DNA from: Acinetobacter halotolerans
GTDB lineage: Bacteria > Pseudomonadota > Gammaproteobacteria > Pseudomonadales > Moraxellaceae
Direction of reading: 5' to 3'
DNA length: 62,343 bases
Assembly (NCBI RefSeq): GCF_004208515.1
Contig: NZ_SGIM01000015.1
Coordinates: 1-62,343, forward strand
Part shown: positions 35,942 through 46,576 of the stretch, one piece after another
Layout of the letters: every line of letters starts with the position of its first letter
Numbering within the stretch: position 1 is the stretch's first letter
The notes under the pieces: model-generated
Told to the model about the DNA's origin: nothing
The model's database searches: none
The model's input: the letters and a program-made list of their open reading frames with translations, nothing else
Position numbers and translations under genes: made by a program

Positions 35942-37468
35942 TTAAGCTTGTGCGGCATCAACCACTGGAATTTTTCCAATTTTTGCTTGCCAGATTTTTG
36001 GTGCTGTCGCATGGATCGATGTACCATTCACATCAACCGCGACAGAAACAGGCATATCTTCAACCACAAACTTATAGATCGCTTCCATACCTAAGTCAGC
36101 AAATGCAACCACTTCAGCTTCACGTACTGCTTTCGATACGAGATATGCTGCACCACCAACGGCCATCAAGTAAGTTGCTTGATTGTCTTTGATCGCTTCA
36201 ATCGCAGCCGGACCGCGGTCCGCTTTTCCGATCATACCGAATAAACCAGTTGCTTCTAACACTTGACGGGTAAACTTGTCCATACGAGTTGCAGTTGTCG
36301 GGCCAGCAGGACCAACCACTTCATCACCCACTGGATCGACTGGACCCACGTAGTAAATAAACTTACCTTTTAAATCAACAGGCAGTTCTTCACCATTATT
36401 CAACATGTCAACCATGCGCTTGTGTGCCGCATCACGACCCGTATAGATCGTACCGTTTAACAATAAAGTATCGCCCGGCTTCCAAGCATTCATCTCTTCT
36501 TGGGTAATGGTATCCAGATTCACACGTGTTGATTTTGAAGAATCCCAAGTCACAGCAGGGTAGTCTTCAAGTTTCGGTGCTTGGATATGTGCAACACCAG
36601 TACCATCAAGTTGGAAGTGCGCGTGACGTGTTGCCGCACAGTTCGGAATCATACCCACTGGCTTACCTGCAGCGTGGCATGGATAGTCTTTGATTTTAAT
36701 ATCAAGAACTGTGGTCAAACCACCAAGACCTTGTGCACCAATACCTAGTGCATTCACTTTCTCGAAGATCTCGATACGGAGTTCTTCCATCTTGTTTTGT
36801 GGACCACGACGAAGTAATTCGTCCATGTTGATTTCTTCCATGAGCGCTTCTTTTGCAAGCATCATGGCTTTTTCAGCAGTACCACCGATACCGATACCGA
36901 GCATACCTGGTGGACACCAGCCTGCACCCATGGTTGGAACAGTTTTAAGTACCCAATCTACGATTGAATCAGATGGGTTGAGCATGGCAAGTTTAGATTT
37001 ATTTTCTGAACCGCCACCTTTCGCTGCAACGGTAATATCAACTTTGTTACCTGGTACGAGTTTATAGTGGATCACGGCAGGGGTGTTGTCTTTAGTATTC
37101 TTACGACCAAAAGCTGGATCAGCCAAAACAGAAGCACGGAGGACGTTTGAGTTCTCTAAGTAACCTTGGCGAACACCTTCGTTGATTGCATCATCTAAGC
37201 TCATGCTTAAATCAAATTTAACGTCTAAACCCACTTCAAGGAAAACATTGACAATCCCTGTATCTTGACAGATTGGTCGATGGCCTTCAGCACACATACG
37301 TGAGTTGATGAGGATCTGGGCAATTGCATCTTTTGCAGCTTGGTTTTCTTCACGATCATAAGCACGGCTCATCGCTTGGATGAAGTCTTGTGGGTGATAG
37401 TAAGAAATAAACTGCAGGGCATCCTTGATTGATGTAATCAAGTCATCTTGTTTGATGATCGTTGTCAT
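35942..37468 (-). CDS. fumA: Fumarate hydratase, class I
   Basis: 508 residues, the iron-sulfur class I enzyme that interconverts fumarate and malate in the TCA cycle. Cysteines likely to hold the 4Fe-4S cluster are in RPICQDTG and PNCAATRHAHF. The KGGGSENKSKLAML stretch and C-terminal GPAGPTTATRMDKF are typical. Such enzymes are oxygen-sensitive. Single gene with its own terminator. Confidence 0.95.
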   Translation of the reverse strand: MTTIIKQDDLITSIKDALQFISYYHPQDFIQAMSRAYDREENQAAKDAIAQILINSRMCAEGHRPICQDTGIVNVFLEVGLDVKFDLSMSLDDAINEGVRQGYLENSNVLRASVLADPAFGRKNTKDNTPAVIHYKLVPGNKVDITVAAKGGGSENKSKLAMLNPSDSIVDWVLKTVPTMGAGWCPPGMLGIGIGGTAEKAMMLAKEALMEEINMDELLRRGPQNKMEELRIEIFEKVNALGIGAQGLGGLTTVLDIKIKDYPCHAAGKPVGMIPNCAATRHAHFQLDGTGVAHIQAPKLEDYPAVTWDSSKSTRVNLDTITQEEMNAWKPGDTLLLNGTIYTGRDAAHKRMVDMLNNGEELPVDLKGKFIYYVGPVDPVGDEVVGPAGPTTATRMDKFTRQVLEATGLFGMIGKADRGPAAIEAIKDNQATYLMAVGGAAYLVSKAVREAEVVAFADLGMEAIYKFVVEDMPVSVAVDVNGTSIHATAPKIWQAKIGKIPVVDAAQA

Positions 37469-37675
37469 ATCAAAATTCTCTTGAGCGGGCGATTAGCTGG
37501 CGGGCTAAATTATATGACAAAAAGTCTGCATTGTGGGAGTTTTAGCGTGTATTTGGCTAATGGTTGAAAGATGTGAGTTTCGGTTTCTTGCTAAATCTCT
37601 TATGTTCTTCCCGATGGGGAAACGCAAAGCGGCTCAATCATCATGAACGTCGTTTATTGGCAATATAAATTGACC

Positions 37676-38536
37676 TTATTTCATTCTCAATTGAGAGGGA
37701 GAGTAGCCGAAATACTTTTTAAAGCGATTACTAAAATGACTACTTGAACTAAAGCCATATTGCGCAGAAATTTCAGTGAGATTTAAGCGGGTGGTCTGTA
37801 GGGCTTGATGTGCCAGTTCTAGGCGACGTTGCATCACATATTGATGTGGTGGCATCTGCATGGATTGTTTAAACATATGTGCAAAATGATATTCACTGAG
37901 TTGCGTTTGTTGTGCCAAATCAGACAGTGTGAGGCTGAGATATAAATGCTGATCGATCCATTCTAAAAGTTGCTTTAGCACATATGGTGATAAGCCTCCT
38001 TTTACCACAGGCACTTGCCATTGTGTGTGGCTATAATTTTTAATGAGATGGTTGAGTAATAGCGTGGTTGCGGTGCTCATTTGTAAATGGTTTTCGTGAT
38101 TACCCCATGCCCCGTTAAGTAGGAAATGTCGGTAAATCATCGAGATGTGTGGGTCAGATACAAAGATTTGTGGGTTGAGCGTGATTTGACTTGGCTCTCG
38201 ATCCCAGACTTGTTCCGCCACACGTTGTAAATGCTGTTGAGTATAATAAAGATGCACAAACGTGAGTGAATCACGCAGATCCCATGTTGAGTCAAAATCT
38301 TGTGGCATGAGGCACATACGATCTGGCCCGCCGCCATTGTGCCAACCTTGAGCGGTCTTTTGATAACTCTGATAGCCACCTTGAATATACATGCTTAAAG
38401 TATGGTGGTTGCTACAGACATTGACACGATCTTGGTTGTTTTGCCACATCGCCAATTGCATACCCGAACCCAACTCTACCGAGTCGAGTAATTGGGCTTT
38501 ATATTGTTGTAATTGATCTAGAATCTGATATTTCAT
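37676..38536 (-). CDS. AraC-family transcriptional regulator
   Basis: 286 residues. The C-terminal two helix-turn-helix units are clear (SLTLSDLAQQTQLSEYHFAHMFKQ and NLTEISAQYGFSSSSHFSNRFKKYFGYSP). The N-terminal 180 residues are a ligand-sensing region without an evident known domain. It is divergent from an EamA transporter gene with 176 bp between them, and is likely its regulator. A second such pair lies at 9829-11645. Confidence 0.88.
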   Translation of the reverse strand: MKYQILDQLQQYKAQLLDSVELGSGMQLAMWQNNQDRVNVCSNHHTLSMYIQGGYQSYQKTAQGWHNGGGPDRMCLMPQDFDSTWDLRDSLTFVHLYYTQQHLQRVAEQVWDREPSQITLNPQIFVSDPHISMIYRHFLLNGAWGNHENHLQMSTATTLLLNHLIKNYSHTQWQVPVVKGGLSPYVLKQLLEWIDQHLYLSLTLSDLAQQTQLSEYHFAHMFKQSMQMPPHQYVMQRRLELAHQALQTTRLNLTEISAQYGFSSSSHFSNRFKKYFGYSPSQLRMK

Positions 38537-38712
38537 CTTCTACTCAAAGCTTTAGATATGTGACTAGTGTAGCGATTTTTAATACATAATTGTTATCGAT
38601 GCAACAGAAGAAATAGAAAACCGCAAGTTGGTGATAGTGAACGCAAGATGATGCAAGCTATCGTGATCTAAGACCAAGCAAAATAGTGCAAATGATTTTG
38701 GGTTTAGAAAAT

Positions 38713-39618
38713 ATGAATGCGCTGTTATATGCTTCGGTTGTGATGATCTGGGGCACAACATGGATTGCGATTAGCTTACAACAGCAAAGTGGCATCGCAG
38801 CCAATGTTGCCGTGTTTTGGCGTTTCTTTATTTCTGCGATGATATTATTTGTTTTTGTCATCTTGAGTAGAAAACTGCAAAAGCTAAATCGTACAGATCA
38901 CTTGTTCTGTTTATTACAAGGCTTATGCGTTTTTGGCTTGAATTTCGTTTGTTTTTATTATGCGGTTCAATATATAAGCAGTGGTTTAGAAGCTGTTATT
39001 TTTTCTATGGCGATGATCTTTAATGTCATCAACGCCAAACTGTTCTTTGCTCAACAGGTTTCAGCACGTTTTTACCCCGCGGCTTTATTAGGCTTGCTCG
39101 GCATCATTGCTCTATTTTGGCATGATGTGATCGGAGCTGACTTAAATCATAATACTCTGATGGGGATTGGGTTGTGTGTATTAGGCACTTATGGTTTCTC
39201 TCTGGGGAATATGATCAGTACTCGACATCAAAAGCAGGGTTTGGATATCTTCACCACTAATGCTTATGGCATGCTTTATGGTGCGATATTAATGGCAGTG
39301 ATTTCGGGCTTTAAGCAAGATAGCTTCTTCCCAAGTATGCAGTTGAGCGCAATCACAGCTTTACTCTATTTAGCAGTGTTTGGCTCTGTGATTGGATTTA
39401 CGGCTTACTTTTATTTGATTGGGCGTATTGGTGCAGGAAAGGCAGCATATAGTACATTGCTATTTCCTTTGGTGGCTTTGGTCATTTCAACGATATGGGA
39501 AGGTTATCAATGGCATATCAATGCCATGATAGGTGTGATTTTGATTCTATGTGGCAATGCGATTTTCTTTATTAAAAGCCCACAGGCAAGCGTGCTGACC
39601 CGGTCAAAACAGGCTTAG
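38713..39618 (+). CDS. EamA/DMT-family transporter
   Basis: 301 residues with about ten membrane helices in two EamA halves; helix 1 has IWGTTWIAI and the last pair has TIWEGYQWHINAMIGVILILCGNAI. It probably exports a metabolite from the cytoplasm. In-frame GTG (38686) and ATG (38692) codons lie upstream, but the ATG at 38713 gives the usual family N-terminus; no strong ribosome-binding site supports any of them. A methyltransferase gene follows 24 bp later, likely co-transcribed. Confidence 0.86.
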   Translation: MNALLYASVVMIWGTTWIAISLQQQSGIAANVAVFWRFFISAMILFVFVILSRKLQKLNRTDHLFCLLQGLCVFGLNFVCFYYAVQYISSGLEAVIFSMAMIFNVINAKLFFAQQVSARFYPAALLGLLGIIALFWHDVIGADLNHNTLMGIGLCVLGTYGFSLGNMISTRHQKQGLDIFTTNAYGMLYGAILMAVISGFKQDSFFPSMQLSAITALLYLAVFGSVIGFTAYFYLIGRIGAGKAAYSTLLFPLVALVISTIWEGYQWHINAMIGVILILCGNAIFFIKSPQASVLTRSKQA

Positions 39619-39642
39619 CCCAGACTGAACAGGAGTACAGGA

Positions 39643-40248
39643 ATGCAAGCAGATTTGGCAAAAAATATTATTGATATTTATAAAAAACATGGCCGTGCTT
39701 GGACGGAGCGTCGAGGCAACCATTTATATGAAAAAACATGGCTAGATCAATTTCTTGCTTTGATCCCATCACATTCCCAGCTTTTGGATTTGGGTTGCGG
39801 CTCAGCCAAACCCATCGCGGCATATTTGATTGAACATGGGCATCAGATCACAGGCGTAGATGCCTCAGATGTAATGATAGAAATGGCACAATCAAATTTT
39901 CCTGAGCAGAGATGGATACAGCAAGATTTTCGTCATTTTAACGTTGATCAGAAATTTCAGGGGATTTTGGCTTGGGATAGTTTTTTTCATCTTACACACG
40001 ATGATCAAAGAAAAATGTTTGCATCTTTTGCGCATCATGCCCGAACCGGAACAGTTCTAATGTTTACCAGTGGACCTGCACATGGTGAGGCAATCGGCGA
40101 GATGTTTGGCGAGCCGTTGTACCATGCCAGTTTAGCCGCTGATGAATATCGTGCTTTATTGGAACAACATGGATTTGAAGTGATCCGGATGGTGGCGGAA
40201 GATCCTGAGTGTGCAGAGCATACAGTGTGGTTGGCAAGATTCATTTGA
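39643..40248 (+). CDS. Class I SAM-dependent methyltransferase
   Basis: 201 residues with the SAM-binding loop LLDLGCGSAKPIAAYLIEHG, an acidic residue at the end of strand 2 (ITGVDASDVMIEMA) and the motif GILAWDSFFHL. AGGAG precedes the ATG. Substrate unknown. Its position behind the transporter suggests a shared operon under the divergent AraC regulator. Confidence 0.88.
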   Translation: MQADLAKNIIDIYKKHGRAWTERRGNHLYEKTWLDQFLALIPSHSQLLDLGCGSAKPIAAYLIEHGHQITGVDASDVMIEMAQSNFPEQRWIQQDFRHFNVDQKFQGILAWDSFFHLTHDDQRKMFASFAHHARTGTVLMFTSGPAHGEAIGEMFGEPLYHASLAADEYRALLEQHGFEVIRMVAEDPECAEHTVWLARFI

Positions 40249-40343
40249 AAATAGCGATTTAATGAAATAAACGGATTTTTAATCACAAAAGCTAGTTTTA
40301 GTTTATGAGTATTATTTTTTAGATTTAGTTTAATACAATATTG

Positions 40344-41663
40344 TTAACTCAAGATTTTGGTTGTACTAATATCTTTCGAAAATGCTTTTGGATACATTCG
40401 GGAATAAGCACCATGAATTTCATTATCTGATAGAGATAATACCTGACGAAGATTCACGCTCAGAAAGGATAGGGTTGAGGCGGTGAGAAGGATAAGGCTG
40501 AGCAAAATCAAGGTCGCATTTATACCAAAGCTGCTTATACAAATGCCTGAAATAACAAGACCTATTGGGTTTGCGATACTTGTGCCAAATGTGGATGAGG
40601 CGCTGACTCTATTGAGGAAATGATGCGGTACTGCTGCACTTCGCATAAAACTAGTATTGGTCACGGCAACCATTAAGCCGCAGCCCGCAATGCACATACC
40701 GAAACACATCAAGCTAAAATAGCCAAGGTGAAAAACATATAAGACTTGGCTCATGATTGCAGATATCAAAATACCTAGACTCAAAGCTAAATACCCTGAA
40801 TACGTGGTTATTGCTCGACCAAAAAAAGAATTGGCGAGTGTTCCAAATTTTGTTGCACCTAGGAACATACCAATTGCAAAAAATGTGTCAACGATGCCGA
40901 ATAACCAAGGGCTTTTACTATAATTTTGATAAAAATAAGTGGGAAGAGCGACACTGAAAAAGGGAAATAACCCTAAGTTTATGAAAAAAGTGATTTTAAT
41001 TAAACTAATTTCTGGAGGGAGTTGTTTAATCGCAGAAAAACCACTGTACCACTTGGGACGCTTGAACTTAGAACTTATCTCGGAACTGATATTTAAAAGT
41101 TTTACAGAATTTAATAAAAGGATTGAAAGAAGAATGAGCCCGACACTAAACCAAATCGTATTGTGGGGACCGATGATGGAAATTAATCCTGTTCCAAGGA
41201 TGGGGGAGCAAAAAGTTACAATCGTCATTGCTGCTGATCGCCATTGAATCGCACTAGAAAGTTGTTCTTTACTGACTTGAAATGGAACAATACTGCTTTG
41301 TAGTGGCTCACGAATACCAATGGCTAAGCCACCCAAAGCTTGGCAAATAAACAGTACAATCGCTAAATATGTATGCGTGGTCGCAAGAAGCGCAATGATG
41401 ATTGCTGAGATCAGACTCATCCAATAACATATTGAAATCAGTCGTTGTTTATCATAGATATCACCGAGGGATCCAAATAGTCCCCGCGCTAAGAGATCTG
41501 CTGCTGTGCCTATAGCAACAAAAACGACAAATGAGGTTGCATGGTGAGTTATCGAAAGAACCCACCATGCAAGGGCTAAATGTATACATCTTGAAGCAAT
41601 GCTATTCAGAATTGCAGAAAATTGGACAAAATAAAAACTTCTTCCAAAGGAGCATTGAGTCAG
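40344..41663 (-). CDS. MFS transporter without a normal start codon
   Basis: The open frame runs from the pta stop at 41682 to 40344 and encodes about 12 membrane helices of an efflux-type MFS protein (FGSLGDIYDKQRLI is the conserved loop between helices 2 and 3). The first in-frame ATG is at 41420 and would delete helices 1-2. No ATG, GTG or TTG occurs in frame before it. The given start is a CTG at 41663 that has AGGAG ten bases upstream (439 aa); a one-base change joining the ATG at 41656 out of frame is the alternative. It begins 19 bp after pta. The sequence is AT-richer than pta by eye. Confidence 0.6.
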   Translation of the reverse strand: MTQCSFGRSFYFVQFSAILNSIASRCIHLALAWWVLSITHHATSFVVFVAIGTAADLLARGLFGSLGDIYDKQRLISICYWMSLISAIIIALLATTHTYLAIVLFICQALGGLAIGIREPLQSSIVPFQVSKEQLSSAIQWRSAAMTIVTFCSPILGTGLISIIGPHNTIWFSVGLILLSILLLNSVKLLNISSEISSKFKRPKWYSGFSAIKQLPPEISLIKITFFINLGLFPFFSVALPTYFYQNYSKSPWLFGIVDTFFAIGMFLGATKFGTLANSFFGRAITTYSGYLALSLGILISAIMSQVLYVFHLGYFSLMCFGMCIAGCGLMVAVTNTSFMRSAAVPHHFLNRVSASSTFGTSIANPIGLVISGICISSFGINATLILLSLILLTASTLSFLSVNLRQVLSLSDNEIHGAYSRMYPKAFSKDISTTKILS

Positions 41664-41681
41664 GCTTGTTTTACTCCTCGG

Positions 41682-43820
41682 CTAAGCTACTTCATGTGCT
41701 GCTTGGATCGCCGTTAACGCAATGGTAAACACAATATCATCAACCAATGCACCACGAGATAAATCATTGACTGGTTTATTCAAGCCTTGCAACATTGGAC
41801 CGACACTGACCACATTGGCAGCACGTTGTACCGCTTTATACGTGGTATTCCCAGTATTTAAATCAGGGAAAATAAACACATTGGCACGCCCCGCCACTTG
41901 TGAATCTGGTGCTTTTTGACGTCCCACACTTTCAACCGAAGCCGCATCATATTGTAGTGGTCCATCAATCAGTAAGTCTGGTCGACGTTGTTGCGCTATT
42001 TCAGTGGCTTGACGAACTTTGTCTACATCAGCCCCAGTGCCAGAGGTTCCTGTTGAGTAACTGATCATGGCAATTCTTGGATCAATCCCAAACGCTTTGG
42101 CAGAGTCGGCAGATTGAATCGCAATTTCAGCCAGTTGTTCTGCCGTGGGATCGGGATTAATCGCGCAATCACCATAAACAAAGACTTCATCTGGTAACAG
42201 CATAAAAAAGATGGAAGATACCAATGAGTAGTTTGGTGCAGCTTTAATGAGTTGAAATGCAGGACGAACCGTGTTTGCTGTGGTGTGAATCGCCCCTGAA
42301 ACCAAACCATCCACTTCATCCAATGCCAACATCATCGTGCCGAGTACAACCGTGTCTTGGAGTTGAGCGATGGCTTGAAGTGCATCCAATTTGCCTTTAC
42401 GCAGTTCGACCATCGGTTCGATATATTGCTCTCGAATGCTATCGGGATCGATGATTTGCAAATCTTCTGGAAGTTGAATTCCGCGTGCTTTCGCAACTTC
42501 TGCTACCGATTCTGGTTTAGCCAATAACACACACTGTGCAATGCCACGTGCCTGACAAATGGCAGCTGCTTGGACGGTGCGAGGCTCATCGCCTTCAGGT
42601 AACACAATACGTTTTTTGGCTGCAATTGATTTCTGCACTAACTCATAACGGAATGCGGAAGGAGATAAGCGTGGATGTAAATTATTTTGCGTATGTTGAT
42701 CAAGCCACTGGCTATCAATATGACTGGAAACAAATCGGGTGACTTGTTCCGCTCGTTCGGTATCATCAATTGGAATTTCATTACCAAAACGACTGAGCTT
42801 TTTTAGTGCCTCTAATGTCGTAAGTGGAGTATGTAAAACTGGTAAACCTTGTTTAATCGCACTTTGACAGAATTCTAATACATTTTCTGAGGGTGGGGAT
42901 TTCTCGGTAAGTACTAAACCCGCCAATGGAGTGCCGTTACTACTGGCCAGGCTTGCAGCAAGCAAAGTATCGGTACGTTGAGAGGCGCTAATAATAAGCT
43001 CGCCTGCTACAAATTTGTGTAATTCAGATTCAATATTGGATGCAATTAAACTGGTATGCAGTATGCGGCGATGTTTGGCATCACCTTGATGTAACCATGT
43101 ACCATTGACGATTTCAGCAATGTCTAAACTTCGTGGCACGCTGAGAATATTACTAAAAGGAACTAAACCAATAATCGGCAATGCTTCTGTGCCGATAAAA
43201 CGATTGTAGTGTTGAAGCTCTAAGGAAAAGTCAGCTATTTTTTGATCTAAGCGTAAACTTGGATCAAGCGTGACAGGGATTGCAGCGGTATCCTCAGGCA
43301 GTCCTTTTGTTCGCATGAATAACACGCCAGTGGTTCGTGTGGATGCTGCACCACCGAATTGACGTAAGTGGGCATCTATTCTTTCTGCCGTTTTGCGTGG
43401 ATCAGCTAAATCTGCGGTACTGACCAAGACCACTTGAGCATCTAGTGCTTGCGCGAGAGCGGCATTGACCTCGATTACAAAATGATCTTGTCCATTGGGA
43501 ACAAGGCCTTCCACAATAATAACATCATGATCCGCCGCAATTTGGCGATGTAATGCCACGGCTTCTTCCAATAATTCATCCGTTTCACCGAGCGCAATGA
43601 GCTGGGTCAATCGATCGTAAGGTATTGGCTCTACAGCGTGATGTTGAAATAAGTGCCGATATAAAGTAGTGGTACGATCAACAGTTATATCGGCAATTTG
43701 AGAAAAGGGTTTCAAGAAACCAGCATTGATTCCTTTACAGTCCAGTGCATAAACCATACCTAAACAAGCTGAGGTTAAACCAACACCTTCACCTGTGGGA
43801 ATGAGTAAAATCGTATTCAT
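41682..43820 (-). CDS. pta: Phosphate acetyltransferase
   Basis: 712 residues, the long form: an N-terminal BioD-like P-loop domain (IPTGEGVGLTSACLG at the start), a middle DRTGG-type domain (about 245-345) and the C-terminal catalytic domain from about 385 (RIVLPEGDEPRTVQAA; GDCAINPDPTAEQLAEIAIQSA; ISYSTGTSGTGADVDKV). It converts acetyl-CoA and phosphate to acetyl phosphate in the cytoplasm. It follows ackA by 18 bp, forming the acetate operon. Confidence 0.97.
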   Translation of the reverse strand: MNTILLIPTGEGVGLTSACLGMVYALDCKGINAGFLKPFSQIADITVDRTTTLYRHLFQHHAVEPIPYDRLTQLIALGETDELLEEAVALHRQIAADHDVIIVEGLVPNGQDHFVIEVNAALAQALDAQVVLVSTADLADPRKTAERIDAHLRQFGGAASTRTTGVLFMRTKGLPEDTAAIPVTLDPSLRLDQKIADFSLELQHYNRFIGTEALPIIGLVPFSNILSVPRSLDIAEIVNGTWLHQGDAKHRRILHTSLIASNIESELHKFVAGELIISASQRTDTLLAASLASSNGTPLAGLVLTEKSPPSENVLEFCQSAIKQGLPVLHTPLTTLEALKKLSRFGNEIPIDDTERAEQVTRFVSSHIDSQWLDQHTQNNLHPRLSPSAFRYELVQKSIAAKKRIVLPEGDEPRTVQAAAICQARGIAQCVLLAKPESVAEVAKARGIQLPEDLQIIDPDSIREQYIEPMVELRKGKLDALQAIAQLQDTVVLGTMMLALDEVDGLVSGAIHTTANTVRPAFQLIKAAPNYSLVSSIFFMLLPDEVFVYGDCAINPDPTAEQLAEIAIQSADSAKAFGIDPRIAMISYSTGTSGTGADVDKVRQATEIAQQRRPDLLIDGPLQYDAASVESVGRQKAPDSQVAGRANVFIFPDLNTGNTTYKAVQRAANVVSVGPMLQGLNKPVNDLSRGALVDDIVFTIALTAIQAAHEVA

Positions 43821-43838
43821 AATGACCTTATTTTTTAT

Positions 43839-45020
43839 TTAGAGTTTAGGGTTTTGTTCAAGGACTTGGCGTGTTTCTTTGGCAATCCGACCTTCTTCAT
43901 CTGTCGGGATCACCCAAATTTGTGGACCTGTACCCATGTCGATCCGGCCTTCAGTGCCACGGGCTAAAGTATTGTTTTTCTCTTGACTAAACTGCAAACC
44001 GAAATGGGGTAAATACGCCAAGGTTTTTTCACGCACATCGGTAGAGTTCTCACCAATCCCACCCGTAAAGATTAAACCATCTAAGCGAGGAAGGGCACAA
44101 CTCAGTGCCGATAAAGATTTTGCGAGTCGGTAGCAGAAGACTTCGATCGCGAGTGTTGCACCTTCATGTCCATTTTCAGATGCTTCAACCAAGGTACGCA
44201 TGTCATTGGAGAGCCCTGACAAACCGAGTAAGCCACTGTCTTTATTGAGCATGCTGTCAATTTTTTGAATATCCCAGCCTAAATTGTTGGATAAAAATAA
44301 AGGTAAGCTTGGATCAACATCACCACTCCGTGTACCCATGACCACCCCTTCAAGTGGGGTCATGCCCATCGAGGTATCAAGGCTCTGTCCATTCCAAACC
44401 GCACAAGTTGAGCTACCATTGCCTAAGTGGGCACTGAGCCAACCGCCGTAATTTTTCTGTCCTGCTAACTCACTGGCACGCTCTGTCACATAAGCATGAC
44501 TAGTACCATGGAAGCCATAACGACGGACTTGGTGTTGATCATATAAAAATTGTGGTAATGCATAACGATAGGCGCGCTCAGGCATGGTTTGATGGAATGC
44601 GGTATCAAAGACAGCGACTTGAGGCAGTTGTGGAAATAACGCCATAGTTGCCTCAATCCCAATCAAATTTGCGGGGTTGTGCAAAGGTGCAAGTGGAATC
44701 GCATCACGAATGCGATCAATCGTTTGTTGGGTTAATTGCTCAGCATGGGTCATATTGCCACCATGCACCACACGATGCCCAATGGCCTGAGGATTGTAAT
44801 TAGATAAACGTGCGAGCAAGGTTTCTAAAGCTTTGGCATGATCTGCATATGGGATTGAGAGTTCAAGTGCTTCACCACCAAGCGTGATCCCTTTAATCCG
44901 AGCATCAGCTGCGCCCAAATTTTCTGCAAGACCATAAATACGATCTTCACGACGTTCTGAGATAAGCGCATATTTAATAGATGATGAACCACAGTTTATT
45001 ACGAGTACAGATATAGCCAT
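43839..45020 (-). CDS. ackA: Acetate kinase
   Basis: 393 residues, ASKHA fold. It forms acetate and ATP from acetyl phosphate. Signature regions are [15 protein letters not shown] near the start and [20 protein letters not shown]; the phosphate loop SAHLGNGSS is also clear. The frame extends 24 codons upstream, but the ATG at 45020 has an AGGTGG box and gives the standard N-terminus. First gene of ackA-pta(-MFS). Confidence 0.97.
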   Translation of the reverse strand: MAISVLVINCGSSSIKYALISERREDRIYGLAENLGAADARIKGITLGGEALELSIPYADHAKALETLLARLSNYNPQAIGHRVVHGGNMTHAEQLTQQTIDRIRDAIPLAPLHNPANLIGIEATMALFPQLPQVAVFDTAFHQTMPERAYRYALPQFLYDQHQVRRYGFHGTSHAYVTERASELAGQKNYGGWLSAHLGNGSSTCAVWNGQSLDTSMGMTPLEGVVMGTRSGDVDPSLPLFLSNNLGWDIQKIDSMLNKDSGLLGLSGLSNDMRTLVEASENGHEGATLAIEVFCYRLAKSLSALSCALPRLDGLIFTGGIGENSTDVREKTLAYLPHFGLQFSQEKNNTLARGTEGRIDMGTGPQIWVIPTDEEGRIAKETRQVLEQNPKL

Positions 45021-45249
45021 GTTTGACCACCTAACAAATTCTAATTTTATGATGAGCACTTTGTTAACTACTTGTATGAACAGCAGTAACAAGCGCTATG
45101 TTTTAACATGAGGTGTTGCATGGGTGAAAATAGACTTTAGCCTATACAACTATTTTATAAATCAACTTATTTAGTATAGTTTGTAAATAATAAGCTCTTT
45201 TGATTAAAGTGTTGGTTTTAGCGATATTTTTGTATAAAAATATATAAAA

Positions 45250-45285
45250 ACACGATAAAGATCAAATTAATGCGCTTTATCGTGT
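45250..45285 (-). terminator. Terminator of proA
   Basis: ACACGATAAAG and CTTTATCGTGT enclose a 14-nt loop, followed on the minus strand by a T-rich tract. It lies 26 bp after the proA stop. Confidence 0.78.
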
Positions 45286-45310
45286 CAGGGTTTAAATAGA
45301 TGAATTTGGA

Positions 45311-46576
45311 TTATTGACGGATTTGACCATCACCAAAAACGACCCATTTCTGAGAAGTTAAACCTTCTAAGCCGACTGGCCCACGGGCATGGATTTTATC
45401 GGTAGAAATACCAATTTCAGCGCCTAAACCATATTCAAAACCATCAGCAAAACGGGTTGAAGCGTTGATCATCACTGAACTGGAATCAACTCGCGCCAAG
45501 AACTCACGTGCCAGACTAAAGTTTTCCGTAATAATTGCATCGGTATGATGAGAGCCATACTTATTGATATGCTGAATTGCCTCATTCATTCCTGTTACGA
45601 CTTTCACCGCAAGGATTGGACCTAAATATTCAGTATACCAATCTTCGTCAGTTGCTGTTTTAACAGATACACCTAAAATACGTTGTGTTTCAGGGCATCC
45701 ACGGAGTTCAACCTGCTTCTCAGCATAGAGTTCTGCAATACGAGGTAAAAATTCTTCAGCGATTGCCTCATCCACCAATAACGTTTCCATCGCATTACAA
45801 ACACCATAACGATGTGTTTTGGCGTTCAATGCGATAGGCAAGGCTTTTTGCAAGTCAGCTTGTGCTTCAACAAAAACATGGCAGTTGCCGTCTAAGTGTT
45901 TAATCACCGGAATACGTGCTTCTTGACTAATACGTTCAATCAGACTTTTTCCACCACGCGGTACAATCACATCGACATATTCAGTCATCGTAATTAAATG
46001 ACCAACGGCTGCACGATCTGGCGTATCTATCACTTGAACGGCGTGTTCAGGTAAACCAGACATTTGTAGGGCATGCTGGATCGCGATGGCAATGGCTTTG
46101 TTTGATTCCAGTGCTTCTGATCCACCACGTAAAATAATGGCATTGCCAGATTTCAATGCCAATGATGCCGCTTCAAGGGTCACGTTTGGTCTTGATTCAT
46201 AGATCATCCCAATCACACCCAGTGGAACACGCATTTTACCCAGTTGAATCCCTGATGGGCGGTAGGCAAGGTCAGTAATTTCCCCAATTGGATCGATGAG
46301 ATTAATCACATCTTTTAGACCCTGTAACATCCCTTTAAAACGTGCAGGCGTGAGCTCTAAACGATCCAACAACGCATTATCTAATTGGCGTTGACGTCCG
46401 TTATTCATATCAATCTGATTGGCTGCTAAAATTTGTGCTTGATTGTTTTCTAAAGCGGTATAAATTGCAGACAAAGCATGATTTTTCAAATGAGTTGGCG
46501 CACTCATTAAAACACTTGACGCTTGACGCGCCTGAGTACCTACTTGTTGCATATAGTTTTGAATAGAGTCTTGCAT
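45311..46576 (-). CDS. proA: Glutamate-5-semialdehyde dehydrogenase (gamma-glutamyl phosphate reductase)
   Basis: 421 residues, aldehyde-dehydrogenase fold. It makes glutamate semialdehyde from gamma-glutamyl phosphate with NADPH, the second step of proline synthesis. Visible motifs are [31 protein letters not shown], the region with the catalytic Cys ([14 protein letters not shown]) and [18 protein letters not shown]. The frame is open further upstream, but the ATG at 46576 gives the family's usual start; its ribosome-binding site is weak. Confidence 0.96.
   Translation of the reverse strand: MQDSIQNYMQQVGTQARQASSVLMSAPTHLKNHALSAIYTALENNQAQILAANQIDMNNGRQRQLDNALLDRLELTPARFKGMLQGLKDVINLIDPIGEITDLAYRPSGIQLGKMRVPLGVIGMIYESRPNVTLEAASLALKSGNAIILRGGSEALESNKAIAIAIQHALQMSGLPEHAVQVIDTPDRAAVGHLITMTEYVDVIVPRGGKSLIERISQEARIPVIKHLDGNCHVFVEAQADLQKALPIALNAKTHRYGVCNAMETLLVDEAIAEEFLPRIAELYAEKQVELRGCPETQRILGVSVKTATDEDWYTEYLGPILAVKVVTGMNEAIQHINKYGSHHTDAIITENFSLAREFLARVDSSSVMINASTRFADGFEYGLGAEIGISTDKIHARGPVGLEGLTSQKWVVFGDGQIRQ

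Noticed and set aside
40344..41690. MFS gene as part of a mobile element
   Set aside because: It looks somewhat AT-richer, but there are no flanking repeats, transposase or integrase, so transfer cannot be claimed.
41420..43820. A Pta-MFS fusion made by stop-codon readthrough
   Set aside because: The two frames are the same across the pta TAG, but an AGGAG lies right after the stop, and nothing suggests a selenocysteine or readthrough signal. Separate translation is simpler.
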